A stretch of DNA of 64,000 bases, from the NCBI GenBank assembly GCA_041398845.1, contig JAWKTZ010000007.1, forward strand, positions 1,364,001-1,428,000, in the 5' to 3' direction. The stretch is from Fuerstiella sp041398845. Lineage in GTDB: Bacteria > Planctomycetota > Planctomycetia > Planctomycetales > Planctomycetaceae. The notes below the pieces were generated by a model, which saw only the letters and a list, made by a program, of their open reading frames with translations, had not been told where the DNA came from and ran no database searches. Each line of letters opens with the position of its first letter. The stretch's first letter is position 1. The translations under genes were made by a program, and so were the position numbers. Positions 1-9,519 of this stretch are shown here, one piece after another.

Positions 1-162
1 CGCTGTTATACGAATTTTCTGTGAGGAATCCGCACAATCACCCCGAAAGACAAATTCCATGCCGTCCGGACGGGTGAATCGCGCAGGGTTGCACCAAGTG
101 TCCAGCCGCGATTTGGCGGTCTGAGCTGCTTGTCAGCATCTCGCAAACAGTACAACGGCCGA

Positions 163-927
163 TCAACGGGGACCGGGAATCACCAGAAAGACGCCGACCA
201 GCAGGTCGTACGCCGCATGACAGCCGACGGTGATTCCAAAGCCGCGCAGAAAGAAGACGGCGGCGAAGAATGTTCCGGCAGCGATACGAAACGTGAACGC
301 GAACAGGTTGAACGCATCCGCCGCCGGTCCCACGTGGTGAGCCAGTGCAAACAGACAGGCCGTCGTCACCGCAGCCATGACCGCCGCGAATTTCGGTGGG
401 CATTCCAGCATCCGAAACAGGAAAAACGCTGCCGGAACAAGGAACAGCCGAAACATCACCTCTTCGTAGACTCCGGCCCCGATAAAGGAAACGGCTCGAT
501 TCAGACTTCCTGTCGCCAGAGTCAGCAGTCGGGCATCGGTTTCCGAGGAACCCGGGTGCAGATTAACAAACAGCAACTGATGCACCTGTCCGACCGCAAT
601 CAGAGCCACCGCAAGCAGCAGACTTTCGGCCAGCATGCCCAACTGAGTTTCCAGACGCACGTGCCATGGATGACGTCGTACCAGATGCCACGTCAACAAC
701 ACGGCCACAACCAGAAGCGGGAGCAGAAAGAACTGCTCCAGGCCGAACCCGGACAGGACAGATCGCATCCAGAAATCAGCTCCGTTCCTCAGGCCATCGG
801 GTTCGGAGTCCGCCAGAACCAGAATGCCGGCTTCGTAGACGGCGATCCATGGAATCAGAAACAGCAGACACGCCAGTGGACGTCGAGCTTCGCTCCAGTA
901 ATCCGTGGTTGTCGCCGGCGGTGCCAT
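163..927 (-). CDS. CPBP family intramembrane metalloprotease
   Basis: Polytopic membrane protein of about 254 residues with the three CPBP (Abi/Rce1-like) signatures. These are a Glu-Glu-x-x-x-Arg motif near residues 155-160 (YEEVMFR), a paired-histidine motif near 197-198 (LAHHVGP) and a final membrane helix with His near 237 (GCHAAYDL). In this family these residues form a metal site within the membrane that cleaves prenylated or other peptides; the substrate here cannot be inferred. The reading frame is open 22 codons further upstream, but that extension is polar and the ATG at 927 gives a normal family N-terminus just before the first membrane helix. It stands alone, divergent from the cysE-like gene downstream. 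Confidence 0.85.
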   Translation of the reverse strand: MAPPATTTDYWSEARRPLACLLFLIPWIAVYEAGILVLADSEPDGLRNGADFWMRSVLSGFGLEQFFLLPLLVVAVLLTWHLVRRHPWHVRLETQLGMLAESLLLAVALIAVGQVHQLLFVNLHPGSSETDARLLTLATGSLNRAVSFIGAGVYEEVMFRLFLVPAAFFLFRMLECPPKFAAVMAAVTTACLFALAHHVGPAADAFNLFAFTFRIAAGTFFAAVFFLRGFGITVGCHAAYDLLVGVFLVIPGPR

Positions 928-1251
928 GTCTGCCTTTCTGTCGGTCGGGTTTCTGGTCTTATCGGCAATCAGCCGGCGATCGGTTGACGGCACCTGGTCC
1001 TGACCATCGGCAAATTTCGCCGGTGCTCTTCTGCGACGATCGGGTCCGATTGGGAAACCCCGACCGACGATGCCGATCGACCAGGACGTGCTGGCAGTGA
1101 CCGGGTTGTTCGCAAGTGTGCGGGCGGATGCGCATTCCCGGTTTCATGATCAGAATCGATTCCTGCCGATGACTCTGCACAACCGGAACATGCGGAACGA
1201 ACTCCGGCGTTTCTTTTCCGGTGTTTCGCCACTGATTCAACAGGACGACCG

Positions 1252-2163
1252 ATGAGCATTCGTGAATCCGAACCTGAACGACTGGAAAACGTTGCGGCCG
1301 CCTTGATTGCCGCGTCGGGAGACGAGGACAGTCAATTGCCGTCCGTGGACGGCGTGATTGCCATTGCCTGCGATCTGCGGGAACTGTTGTTTCCCGGTTA
1401 CCGCCGCAGTCGCCGAGCCGCCGGAAGCAATCGCATTTACGAACAGACTCATCTGCTGAACCGAGTGTCTTCAAGACTGCGCATCGAAATCGGCCGCGCG
1501 CTGGCTCATGTGTCTCAGGCGCCGCTGCGACTTCACAATGCGGAGGGTGCCACCGGACCGCAGGCGTCGCCAGCGGTCCTGGCCAGCCGCTTTCTGCATA
1601 CTCTGCCGCAGTTGAAGCAGATGGTGGACGCTGATGTTCAGGCCGCGTTTGACGGTGATCCCGCCGCACGCACCAACGACGAAATCATTCTGTGTTATCC
1701 CGGCGTCGAAGCGGTGGTCATGCACCGCATGGCTCACGCTCTGCACACACTGCACGTCCCCTATCTGCCTCGCATTCTGGCTGAGTGGGCTCACCGGGAA
1801 ACGGGTATCGATATTCATCCCGGTGCCACCATCGGCCCGCGATTTTTTGTGGACCACGGAACCGGTGTTGTCATTGGAGAAACCTGTGAAATTGGTGAGG
1901 GAGTGACTTTGTATCAGGGAGTGACTCTGGGAGCATGGTCATTTCCCCGCGACGAACAGGGGAATCTGATTCGAGGATGCAAGCGGCATCCGACTCTGGA
2001 AGATCATGTCACCGTTTACAGCAACGCCACGATTCTGGGTGGCACGACAATTGTGGGTCGCGGTTCGCAGATCGGTTCCAACGTCACGCTCAGCCGCAGC
2101 GTTCCCGCCAATACCATCGTGACTATCGACAAACCATCGCTCAAATTCCGCGAAGCCGGATAG
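1252..2163 (+). CDS. cysE: Serine O-acetyltransferase (CysE/EpsC type)
   Basis: Transfers an acetyl group from acetyl-CoA to L-serine, the first step of cysteine synthesis, in the cytoplasm. The 303-residue protein has a helical N-terminal half and a left-handed beta-helix from about residue 185. The helix starts with DIHPGATIGPRFFVDHGTG and carries repeated hexapeptides (VIGETCEIGEGVTLYQGVTL), which is the serine acetyltransferase signature with its catalytic histidine pair. An AGGA Shine-Dalgarno lies six bases before the ATG. The N-terminal domain is longer than in the E. coli enzyme, as in the EpsC-like subgroup. The M24 peptidase gene starts 27 bases downstream, so the two may be cotranscribed. 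Assignment to the acetyltransferase family is firm; choice of serine as acceptor rests on the signature. Confidence 0.88.
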   Translation: MSIRESEPERLENVAAALIAASGDEDSQLPSVDGVIAIACDLRELLFPGYRRSRRAAGSNRIYEQTHLLNRVSSRLRIEIGRALAHVSQAPLRLHNAEGATGPQASPAVLASRFLHTLPQLKQMVDADVQAAFDGDPAARTNDEIILCYPGVEAVVMHRMAHALHTLHVPYLPRILAEWAHRETGIDIHPGATIGPRFFVDHGTGVVIGETCEIGEGVTLYQGVTLGAWSFPRDEQGNLIRGCKRHPTLEDHVTVYSNATILGGTTIVGRGSQIGSNVTLSRSVPANTIVTIDKPSLKFREAG

Positions 2164-2190
2164 TGAATTTCTATAACAACGGATTCTGAC

Positions 2191-3351
2191 ATGCTGACTC
2201 AGGACGGCTGCCTGCAGCGACGAACCCATTTGTGGACTCACCTGCCTGATCCCATCGACTGGGTGCTGCTGGGTGATTCGCGGCACGTGCAGTACTTCAG
2301 TAATTTTCGAGTCAACCCGGTCAGTTTCTCGGCCGACCAGAACGCTTTGCTGCTGCTGCTGCGTGACGGTTCGGCCACGCTGCTGGCGGACAACTTTACT
2401 CGACGCACCGCCATCTGCGATCCGTTCGTCGACCGTGAGATCATTGTTCCGTGGTATACTCACAAACGTTCCGTCACCAACCGCGATGATGCTCTGGTCC
2501 AGGCTCTGCAGGAATGCCGAGAACTCTGGTCCGGATCGCGGGGCGTGACGGAACCGGAACGCGTGACCCAGGCCGTGGCCGCGACGGTTTCGCAACATGC
2601 GGACCACGTCGTTGAAGACGTCGTCACAGGCCTGAGCACCACCATCGGCAATATCGTGCGAACTCTGCGGCGCCGGAAGCTCGCCGACGAAGTCGCTGTG
2701 CTGAAACTCTGCATGGCCGCCGGTGAGGCCGGTCATGCGGCGGCGTTTGAGATCATTCGTCCGGGAATGACGGAACTGGATGTTTACCTTGCGATTCAGC
2801 AGGCCGCCGTGCAGCAGGCTGGCATGGCCTGCGTGGTGTACGGCGACTTTCGAGCTACCAACGCCACTCAGTTCAAAGCCGGAGGTCTGCCGACCCGCGA
2901 TGTCCTTCGCGAAGGCGATCTGTTCATTGCAGACTTCAGCGTTGTGATCAACGGCTATCGCAGCGACTTTACCAATACGATGGCGGTGGGAACTCCAACG
3001 GCCGACCAGATCCGTCAGTTCGAAGCCTGTCGCGACGCCCTGTTGGCAGCCGAGGAAACTCTGCGCGCCGGCACCTTTGGCAAAGCGGTCTATGACGCGG
3101 CGTCATTCGTGTTCATCGATCGCGGCTATCCGCCGCTGAGTCATCACTGCGGCCATGGACTGGGTATGGAACACCCGGAACCACCGATTCTGGTGTCTGA
3201 AAGTGATGACACGCTGCTGGACGGCGACGTGGTCACGATTGAACCGGGGCTTTACATTGAAGGCGTCGGAGGCATGCGGTTCGAACACAATTATCTGGTA
3301 ACGGAAACCGGTCACGAACGCCTCAGTCACCATCGCATTGGACTGACGTGA
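2191..3351 (+). CDS. M24 family metallopeptidase (Xaa-Pro aminopeptidase-like)
   Basis: Predicted cytoplasmic dinuclear-metal peptidase of 386 residues with the two-domain creatinase/prolidase arrangement. A non-catalytic N-terminal domain occupies about residues 1-160 and a pita-bread catalytic domain about 165-386. The metal ligands are visible in order: Asp near 247 and 260 (IADFSVVINGYRSDF), His near 320 (HHCGHGLGMEHPEP), Glu near 350 (TIEPGLYI) and Glu near 364 (MRFEHNYL). The family removes N-terminal residues before proline or cleaves Xaa-Pro dipeptides; the exact specificity is not readable. It follows the serine acetyltransferase gene by 27 bases and converges with the LOG-family gene. 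Confidence 0.88.
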   Translation: MLTQDGCLQRRTHLWTHLPDPIDWVLLGDSRHVQYFSNFRVNPVSFSADQNALLLLLRDGSATLLADNFTRRTAICDPFVDREIIVPWYTHKRSVTNRDDALVQALQECRELWSGSRGVTEPERVTQAVAATVSQHADHVVEDVVTGLSTTIGNIVRTLRRRKLADEVAVLKLCMAAGEAGHAAAFEIIRPGMTELDVYLAIQQAAVQQAGMACVVYGDFRATNATQFKAGGLPTRDVLREGDLFIADFSVVINGYRSDFTNTMAVGTPTADQIRQFEACRDALLAAEETLRAGTFGKAVYDAASFVFIDRGYPPLSHHCGHGLGMEHPEPPILVSESDDTLLDGDVVTIEPGLYIEGVGGMRFEHNYLVTETGHERLSHHRIGLT

Positions 3352-3410
3352 ATGCTGCTGGCTGAACGTCTTCCTGTGTGCGTCCTGAATCAGCACGTTT
3401 CACGCAAAGA

Positions 3411-4472
3411 TCACTGTTCGTTCAGATCATCCGCTTCGCACAGTTTTCTGTTCAACAGATCCACCATCTGCCGCAGTCGCCCGACCGCCCGACGGTTGAA
3501 TCTGAATGCCAGACGTGGCAGGTCCTTTAGATGGTCGTCATCTTCTTCCAGTCGGTGCGGAGTGGCACGCTCGATGCGACCTGATTCCACAATATCCGAG
3601 AACTCGTCGTTCAACTGTTCGATCAGTTCATCGCAGGGATTGCTGTGCAGTCGCAGCACCAGTCGGTCACGGATAAATCTCATGCTGTTGTACACGCTGT
3701 AAAAATCGAGCACTTCGTCCACGGCTTCTTCAACGTCGTCCGTCACCTTGAACAGACTCATGTCGGCCGGCGAAATCATGCCTTTGTCCAGCAATTCCGC
3801 ATTGATGTAGTCAACCCAGCTTGACCAGTACGTGCCTCCGGGCTGATCCAGAAAGACCAGCGGCATCAGGTCTCGTTTCCCGGTCTGCACCAGTGTGAGC
3901 GTTTCGAAGGCTTCGTCCTGAGTTCCGAAACCTCCGGGGCACGAGACCACCGCGTGAACCTCCTTGACGAACAACAGTTTGCGGGTGAAGAAGTACTTCA
4001 GGTTGACCAGTTTGTCATCGCCTTCGATGATCGGGTTGGCTTCCTGTTCAAATGGCAGCAGGATGTTGAGTCCCATCGCCATGTCTCGCCCGCAACCGGC
4101 ATGAGCAGCTTCCATGATGCCGCCTCCGGCACCCGTGACGACCATCCAGCCTTCTTCGGCAATTCGTTTTCCGAACAGTTCCGCCTGCTGCCATTGAGGG
4201 TTGTCCGCCAGAGTTCGCGCGGAACCGAACACGGTGACCTTGCGGTTGCGACGATACGGTGTGAACACCTTGAAGGCGTACCGCAGTTCGCGCAGAGCAC
4301 GGCTCAGGATCTTCAGATCGCCTCGGGTGGCTCCGTCGGCCTGCAGCTTGTCGGCTGTGGCTTTGATTTCATCGATCAGTTCGGAATGCTGACGCAGTTC
4401 CGAGACGTGTTCAATGACTTCGCTTTCTGAATCCTGTGGGTGAGTCAGATGTCGATGTCGTTTGCCGTTCAT
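3411..4472 (-). CDS. LOG family (TIGR00730-type) Rossmann-fold nucleotide hydrolase
   Basis: About 353 residues. It carries the LOG/'lysine decarboxylase-like' signatures GAGGGIME near residues 115-121 and PGGFGTQDE near 179-187. In characterised members these form the active site of a cytokinin riboside 5'-monophosphate phosphoribohydrolase or a related nucleotide 5'-monophosphate nucleosidase. The frame is open to a TTG directly after the STAS gene's stop codon, but the ATG at 4472 has a GGAAG Shine-Dalgarno about ten bases upstream and is preferred. N- and C-terminal helical extensions make it longer than plant LOG proteins, resembling the larger PpnN-like class. It is probably cotranscribed with the STAS gene just upstream. 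Substrate is an inference. Confidence 0.85.
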   Translation of the reverse strand: MNGKRHRHLTHPQDSESEVIEHVSELRQHSELIDEIKATADKLQADGATRGDLKILSRALRELRYAFKVFTPYRRNRKVTVFGSARTLADNPQWQQAELFGKRIAEEGWMVVTGAGGGIMEAAHAGCGRDMAMGLNILLPFEQEANPIIEGDDKLVNLKYFFTRKLLFVKEVHAVVSCPGGFGTQDEAFETLTLVQTGKRDLMPLVFLDQPGGTYWSSWVDYINAELLDKGMISPADMSLFKVTDDVEEAVDEVLDFYSVYNSMRFIRDRLVLRLHSNPCDELIEQLNDEFSDIVESGRIERATPHRLEEDDDHLKDLPRLAFRFNRRAVGRLRQMVDLLNRKLCEADDLNEQ

Positions 4473-4511
4473 ATTTTTGTCACTTCCGTGCTTTCTGAGC
4501 GGAAACCGCAA

Positions 4512-4877
4512 TCAACCGTCGATTGCCTGAATGGCTTCCTTGCGGGAATCATAGATGGCCCAGATGGTGTCAAGGGCCGTAATCTTCAGTAGTTCGCGAG
4601 CCATGTCGTTGGTGCCGCACAGAACCAGCTCACCGCCGCGCCGTTTCAGAAACTTGTGGCATCGCAGCAGCAAGGCCAGAAACACCGAACCGAAATATCC
4701 GACGTCCTTCAGATCGACCACCACCAGCGGAACTTCCGTCGTTGCCAGTGGATCCATGATCACATCTGCAGCCTGTTCCACCAGATCCCAGTTCAACGAT
4801 TCCACCGACTTCGCCGGAACGACGACCACCACGTTTCCATGCCATTCGATCTTAAAACTGTCGAGAACTTCTGTCAC
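4512..4877 (-). CDS. STAS domain protein (anti-anti-sigma factor-like)
   Basis: Single-domain protein of 121 residues with the STAS alternation of strands and helices. The central VVVDLKDVGYFGSVFLALLL segment corresponds to the region that carries the regulatory serine in SpoIIAA-type proteins; Ser near residue 68 is the candidate. Such proteins bind or release an anti-sigma factor or serine kinase depending on phosphorylation. No anti-sigma kinase or sigma factor gene is adjacent. The gene directly precedes the LOG-family gene on the same strand, so the two are probably one transcript, an unusual pairing. It could equally act as a scaffold within a larger signalling assembly. Confidence 0.8.
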   Translation of the reverse strand: MTEVLDSFKIEWHGNVVVVVPAKSVESLNWDLVEQAADVIMDPLATTEVPLVVVDLKDVGYFGSVFLALLLRCHKFLKRRGGELVLCGTNDMARELLKITALDTIWAIYDSRKEAIQAIDG

Positions 4878-5105
4878 AGCCTGACTTTCCGATGGGTTGC
4901 CGAAAGAAAATTACGCAGTGTCAGCCTCTGCACCGGCAGGGCCACAAACGACCGGCAGGATGTTAGCAGACACCCAATCAGGCAGCCAGCCACGACTTCA
5001 GCCGGAATGCACCTCCGGAGATCCACGCTCCCGGCAAATCGTCGGATCTCGCTCCCGCCTCGATCACTTCGCTGCTTCAGCCCCGGAGACCCCGCCGGGG
5101 ATTCG

Positions 5106-6554
5106 CTACGCCAGAATCGCCTCCACGACATGTCCGGCTACGTCGGTCAGGCGAAAGTTGCGGCCCTGAAAACGGAAGGTCAGCTTTGTGTGGTCGATTC
5201 CCAGCAGTCGCAGCATGGTGGCGTGAAAATCGTTCACATGGAATACGTTTTCCACGGCTTCGTAGCCCAGATCGTCCGTGGCTCCATACGTCATCCCGCC
5301 CTGAATGCCGCCACCGGCCATCCAGCAACTGAAGCCGCGAATGTGGTGGTCTCGACCATTGCCCTGAGCCATTGGAGTTCTGCCAAATTCACCTCCCCAG
5401 ATCACCAGCGTATCCTTCAGCATGTCGCGTTGCTTGAGGTCTGTGATCAACGCGGCCGCTCCCTGATCGACTTCGCCCGCCGTGCCTTCGATGGCTTTTT
5501 TCACACCGCCATGATGATCCCATGCTCGATGATACAACTGCACGAAACGCACACCGCGTTCCACCAGTCGGCGAGCCAGCAGGCAGTTGGCCGCGAATGA
5601 CCCGTCTGCTCCCTGAGTTCCATACATGTCGAGCACATTCTTTGGCTCTTTGCTCATGTCCATCAGTTCCGGTACGCTGGACTGCATGCGAAACGCTGTT
5701 TCGTAGGCACTGATGCGAGTTGCAATTTCCGGATCGTGAGTCACATCGGCCTGGAGTCGATTAAGTGCCGTAATGGAATCGACCACCTGCTTCTGCTGCT
5801 GTGATGACACGCCCGGAGGACTGTTGACATACAGCACCGGATCGCCGGTCGAACGAAATTCCACCCCCTGAAACTGACTCGGCAGATAGCCGCTGTGCCA
5901 CTGCCGCGCAGCAATCGGTTGAGCCTGCCCGAACTTTCCGAGCGATGTGAGCACAACATAGCCGGGCAGATCTTCCGTTTCACATCCCAGACCATAGTTG
6001 ATCCATGATCCCATGGACGGCCGTCCCGGAACCGAACTCCCGGTGTTCATAAAGGTATGGGCCGGATCGTGGTTGATGGCTTCGGTCTGCAGCGAATTGA
6101 TGATGCACAGGTCGTCGGCCACATTGCCGATGTGAGGAAACAGCGAACAGATCTGCTGCCCTGACTGTCCAAATTTTTGAAACGGATGCTGCGGGCCCAG
6201 ACACTTCAGAACCTGATTCTGCAACTGGGCAATTGGTTTGCCTTTGGTAAAGGATTCCGGAATGGGCTGACCATCCATCTCGGCCAGCTTCGGTTTGTAG
6301 TCCAGCGTTTCCAGATGCGAGGGACCTCCGGCCATGCACAGATGGATAACGCGTTTCGCCTTCGCCGGAAAGTGCAGAGGCTGAACGACGCCCTGCCACT
6401 TCGAACGGCCGGCGTCTGCCGACTGTTCGCCGTGTGACGAATTCCCGAACAGCGCCGCCAGCACAGACACACCAATCCCCGCAGACGACTGACGCAGGAA
6501 CGCACGGCGCTGAGCGATGCGAATCCACTGATCAAAAGGAGTGTCACTGTGCAT
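5106..6554 (-). CDS. DUF1501 domain-containing exported protein
   Basis: About 482 residues of the DUF1501 family (alkaline phosphatase/sulfatase fold relatives), abundant in Planctomycetota. The N-terminus has a Tat-like signal: QRRAFLRQSSAGIG followed by a hydrophobic stretch, so export in folded form is likely. Family hallmarks include HLCMAGGPSHLETLDYKP near the start of the mature domain, NHDPAHTFMNTGSSVPGRPS, YHRAWDHHGG and VIWGGEFGRTPMAQG towards the C-terminus. The ATG at 6554 is chosen because the 42 upstream in-frame codons lack signal-peptide character. DUF1501 genes usually follow a DUF1549/DUF1553 cytochrome gene; none is present here, so this is a stand-alone copy. The biochemical function of the family is not established. 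Confidence 0.9.
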   Translation of the reverse strand: MHSDTPFDQWIRIAQRRAFLRQSSAGIGVSVLAALFGNSSHGEQSADAGRSKWQGVVQPLHFPAKAKRVIHLCMAGGPSHLETLDYKPKLAEMDGQPIPESFTKGKPIAQLQNQVLKCLGPQHPFQKFGQSGQQICSLFPHIGNVADDLCIINSLQTEAINHDPAHTFMNTGSSVPGRPSMGSWINYGLGCETEDLPGYVVLTSLGKFGQAQPIAARQWHSGYLPSQFQGVEFRSTGDPVLYVNSPPGVSSQQQKQVVDSITALNRLQADVTHDPEIATRISAYETAFRMQSSVPELMDMSKEPKNVLDMYGTQGADGSFAANCLLARRLVERGVRFVQLYHRAWDHHGGVKKAIEGTAGEVDQGAAALITDLKQRDMLKDTLVIWGGEFGRTPMAQGNGRDHHIRGFSCWMAGGGIQGGMTYGATDDLGYEAVENVFHVNDFHATMLRLLGIDHTKLTFRFQGRNFRLTDVAGHVVEAILA

Positions 6555-6821
6555 GGCCGAGACTTCCGGAAAAGAGCTTCGCCTGATTCGTGCTGAAATC
6601 CAATCGCGTACAATACGAGATCTTCCGTAAATTTCGAGCACCATCTCAGATCTTTCGACACGCGGGCCGTCAGCAGCCACAGACCGCAGCGTCCGTGCTC
6701 AATCGCCAGAATCAGTGACCGTGAATTGAGCCAGCGGGACTCAGACGTCATACTCCGGCCGCATTCTGTCGCCTTCCCGGCGACTTTGACCATCAAGGAA
6801 ACTCCTGTCGAAAGCTGGTTC

Positions 6822-7127
6822 ATGCTCTCTCATTCGGTTTACTTTACTCTGAAAGACTCGTCCGACGCCGCCTGCCAGACGCTTGTTGATGCGTGTCACA
6901 AATACCTGAAAGGGCACGACGGAATCGACTTTTTCGCCGCCGGTCGACTGGCCGGTGAGTTCCAGCGGCCGGTCAACGATCTGGCGTTTCATGTCGCGCT
7001 GGTGGTCGTGTTCGACACCAAAGAGTCTCATGACGTCTATCAGGTTTCTGAGAACCACCTGGCGTTTATCGAAGCCGGCAAACCAAACTGGGAACAGGTT
7101 CGAGTCTTCGACGCATACGTGCAGTAA
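6822..7127 (+). CDS. Dabb (stress-responsive alpha/beta barrel) domain protein
   Basis: Small cytoplasmic protein of 101 residues. It begins MLSHSVYFTLKD and ends with VVVFDTKESHDVYQVSENHL followed by a short tail, the pattern of the dimeric ferredoxin-like Dabb family. Members are stress proteins or small cyclases/oxygenases, and catalytic residues cannot be assigned here. The ATG at 6822 gives the canonical N-terminus; the frame extends 32 codons upstream without family resemblance. The YfhO-like gene starts nine bases after its stop codon, so the pair is likely cotranscribed, although no functional link is obvious. Confidence 0.82.
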   Translation: MLSHSVYFTLKDSSDAACQTLVDACHKYLKGHDGIDFFAAGRLAGEFQRPVNDLAFHVALVVVFDTKESHDVYQVSENHLAFIEAGKPNWEQVRVFDAYVQ

Positions 7128-7135
7128 GCCGGGTG

Positions 7136-9250
7136 ATGAACACAGGCCCGCTCAACGAATCGTCCGACATCAGCGTGACTGCACCGCAGTGGTGCCTGGC
7201 CTGTGTTGTCGGTCTGGTTCTGGCGGTGGCCGTCTGGTGGCCGCTGGTGCAGGGTGGAGGACTTGTGGGCGGCGATGTTTATCCGTACTTTCTGCCTCAG
7301 AAAGTCGTGCTGGCCGAAAGCATGGCGAACTCGGAAATCCCGCTGTGGCACAATCGAACGGGACTTGGCTATCCTCTGCTGGCCGAAAGCCAGGCGGGAG
7401 TCTTCTATCCTCCAAACCAGATCCTGTATCGTGTTCTGGATGTGAATGCGGCCTACAACGCCAACGTGTTGCTGCATTACTGGCTGGCGTTTGTCTTTGC
7501 CTGGCGCTTCGGACGATGTCAGGGCATCAGCACATGGCCCGCGCTGCTGGCGGCCATGGTCTTTGTGTATGGCTGGTTTCCTGCGCGCATTTCATGGGAA
7601 TGGAGCATTTTCGGTGGCGTGTTCTTTCCGCTCACACTGTGGCTGACGGATCGCTTTGTCCGGCAGCCCGACCGGTACCGATTTGCCGCGTTGTCGCTGT
7701 GCTTCGCTGTGTATCTGCTGGCCGGCCACTTCACTCTGGCGTTTATCAGCCAGCTCAGCGCCATCGCGTATGCGACACTGTGGGTCCTGCTGTATCCGTC
7801 TTCTGCGTCATCGACGTTTCAGCGGCTTCGGGTTCCCGCCTGTGTGGCTGTCGCCGTGTTGACCGCGTTGATGCTGGCGGCCGTGCAGATCGTACCGACC
7901 TTCGAACTGAAACAGCTCAGCCAGCGTTCGGGCAGCGTCGACAGCGAATCGGCGGATGAACGAACGCCTGCGTTTGATCCGGCGTTTGGTCATGTCCCGC
8001 CGTTGTATCTGACTCAGACGCTCGCTTCCTGGTGGTACTGGCATTCTCCGGAAATTGTGGCGTCCGGCGGCATCCAGAAAACGCCGTTTGCCGTGTCGGC
8101 AGACACCAATGTTGTGGAAGCTCACCTTTACTGGGGACTGATTCCTCTGGGGCTGCTGTGCCTGCTGGTCAGGCCATCGGTGCGACGGCGAGTGGGTCGG
8201 ACACCGTGTCGAATCTGGGGAACGTTGATTCCTGCGTCATTGATCTATGCAACCGGCTGGCTGCTGCCTGTGACACGGCACCTTCCGGGATTCGGATTCT
8301 TCAATGGTCCGGGGCGCTACACCATCGTGAGTGCTCTGGGCGGAGCCGTCCTGGCAGGACTGGTACTGGACGTGTTGCTGAAACGCCGATCACTGCTCGG
8401 ACGCATTTTAGTGACAACGTTCCTGTCTGTGTGGACGCTGCCCGATCTGCTGTGGTCAGCAACCTATGTGGCTGATGCAACAGCCGTGACGAAAGCTCCT
8501 CTGGCATGGCAGGACGAAAGCTGGCTGCGACATACGTTCGTGACCGCCGAACCACTTTCCGTGCGCCTGCTGGCTCCCGGACCCAACGTGGCCAATCTGT
8601 TTGGAGTCAGCAGCGTCCCACAATATCTGGGTCTCGGTCCGCAGGTGTATTATCTGCCGAAACTGTGGCCGGACACGGCGCCCGGGCGACAGTCGCCTTC
8701 GGCCGAATTTCCGACAACCGATCAGCTTGTGAAGATTCAGCATCTGGGAATCACTCATATTCTGACCACGGAACCGGTCCAGAATCCCTCGTCCGCCCTC
8801 GTGCTGCTCAATGCGCAGCCGGACGCTCTGCTGAATTCCATCTGGGGGCGCGGCGGCGAACCGTGTTATCTTTATCAGGTTGAGTCCGCCACTGCCAGAA
8901 TTGCGTCCCGTCCTGCGGATGCTCTGACTCAGGCACGACTCGTCGGCGTCACGGCCAACAGTATCCGCTTTGAAGTGGACATGGCGGACGCGGCGGAGGT
9001 GGAACTGCGGGAACTCATGTATCCCGGCTGGCAGGTGCAGATCGATGATGTCCCCGCGCAGGCCGTTCCATCGGATGGGATGTTTCGAATCGTGGCCGTT
9101 CCGGCTGGAAAGCACACCGTAAGCTGGACATTTCAACCCGGCAGTTTCCACATCGGCATCGCCATCAGTTGCGTGACGCTGCTGGTTCTGGGCATGTTCT
9201 GCGGACTGGGGCGGCGAGTCGGCAGGCGGCCGAGTCTGCCATTGTCCTGA
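7136..9250 (+). CDS. YfhO-like polytopic membrane protein (GT-C fold candidate)
   Basis: Integral membrane protein of about 704 residues with roughly a dozen hydrophobic helices up to about residue 430, then a mostly soluble region and one C-terminal helix (near 675-695). The first extracytoplasmic loop after helix 1 contains GGDVYPYFLPQ, and further on are PLWHNRTGLGYPLLAE and YWLAFVFAWR. These features recall YfhO/GT-C lipid-linked sugar transferases, in which an acidic loop residue is catalytic. The C-terminal part (RELMYPGWQVQIDDVPAQ) matches the periplasmic end domain typical of YfhO proteins. A GTG three bases earlier could also serve as start. The donor and acceptor are unknown. Confidence 0.72.
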   Translation: MNTGPLNESSDISVTAPQWCLACVVGLVLAVAVWWPLVQGGGLVGGDVYPYFLPQKVVLAESMANSEIPLWHNRTGLGYPLLAESQAGVFYPPNQILYRVLDVNAAYNANVLLHYWLAFVFAWRFGRCQGISTWPALLAAMVFVYGWFPARISWEWSIFGGVFFPLTLWLTDRFVRQPDRYRFAALSLCFAVYLLAGHFTLAFISQLSAIAYATLWVLLYPSSASSTFQRLRVPACVAVAVLTALMLAAVQIVPTFELKQLSQRSGSVDSESADERTPAFDPAFGHVPPLYLTQTLASWWYWHSPEIVASGGIQKTPFAVSADTNVVEAHLYWGLIPLGLLCLLVRPSVRRRVGRTPCRIWGTLIPASLIYATGWLLPVTRHLPGFGFFNGPGRYTIVSALGGAVLAGLVLDVLLKRRSLLGRILVTTFLSVWTLPDLLWSATYVADATAVTKAPLAWQDESWLRHTFVTAEPLSVRLLAPGPNVANLFGVSSVPQYLGLGPQVYYLPKLWPDTAPGRQSPSAEFPTTDQLVKIQHLGITHILTTEPVQNPSSALVLLNAQPDALLNSIWGRGGEPCYLYQVESATARIASRPADALTQARLVGVTANSIRFEVDMADAAEVELRELMYPGWQVQIDDVPAQAVPSDGMFRIVAVPAGKHTVSWTFQPGSFHIGIAISCVTLLVLGMFCGLGRRVGRRPSLPLS

Positions 9251-9292
9251 CGCTTCCGCTGACGTGGCACACCGTGGCGTGCTGCATATTAG

Positions 9293-9414
9293 CTGGACAG
9301 CGCCAGGTTCACTGAAAAGGGAGGGTTTGGCAACCCGAAGCGTGAGGGAATTTCGCAACATGTTCCCTCGCTCACGCTTCGGGTTACAAGACGTGCGAAC
9401 CCGGCGCTATCCAG
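9293..9414. repeat. Palindromic repeat, family A (nested inverted repeats)
   Basis: Between the YfhO-like gene and the kinase gene (convergent). Outer arms of 18 bases at 9293-9310 and 9397-9414 pair with two mismatches. Nested inside, AACCCGAAGCGTGAGGGAA at 9332-9350 pairs with 9363-9385, the right arm having four extra bases. The inner core recurs at 46192-46256. It lies between two convergent 3' ends and could fold in RNA from either strand. Confidence 0.85.
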
Positions 9415-9519
9415 TTAGAGGTCATCTGAAATGACGTCTGACTCTCTCCCGGGCAATGCTCTCCCGGGCAGGGGCGAAGGCAGCAATGTCGAAGAGGCAG
9501 CCCCTTTGTCAGATCGCTT

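Noticed and set aside
130..987. Long plus-strand open frame opposite the CPBP protease gene
   Set aside because: Arg/Gln/Ser-rich product with no domain; it is the complement of a convincing membrane protease frame.
1939..2736. Minus-strand frame opposite cysE and the M24 gene
   Set aside because: Crosses the boundary of two well-supported genes and has no family likeness.
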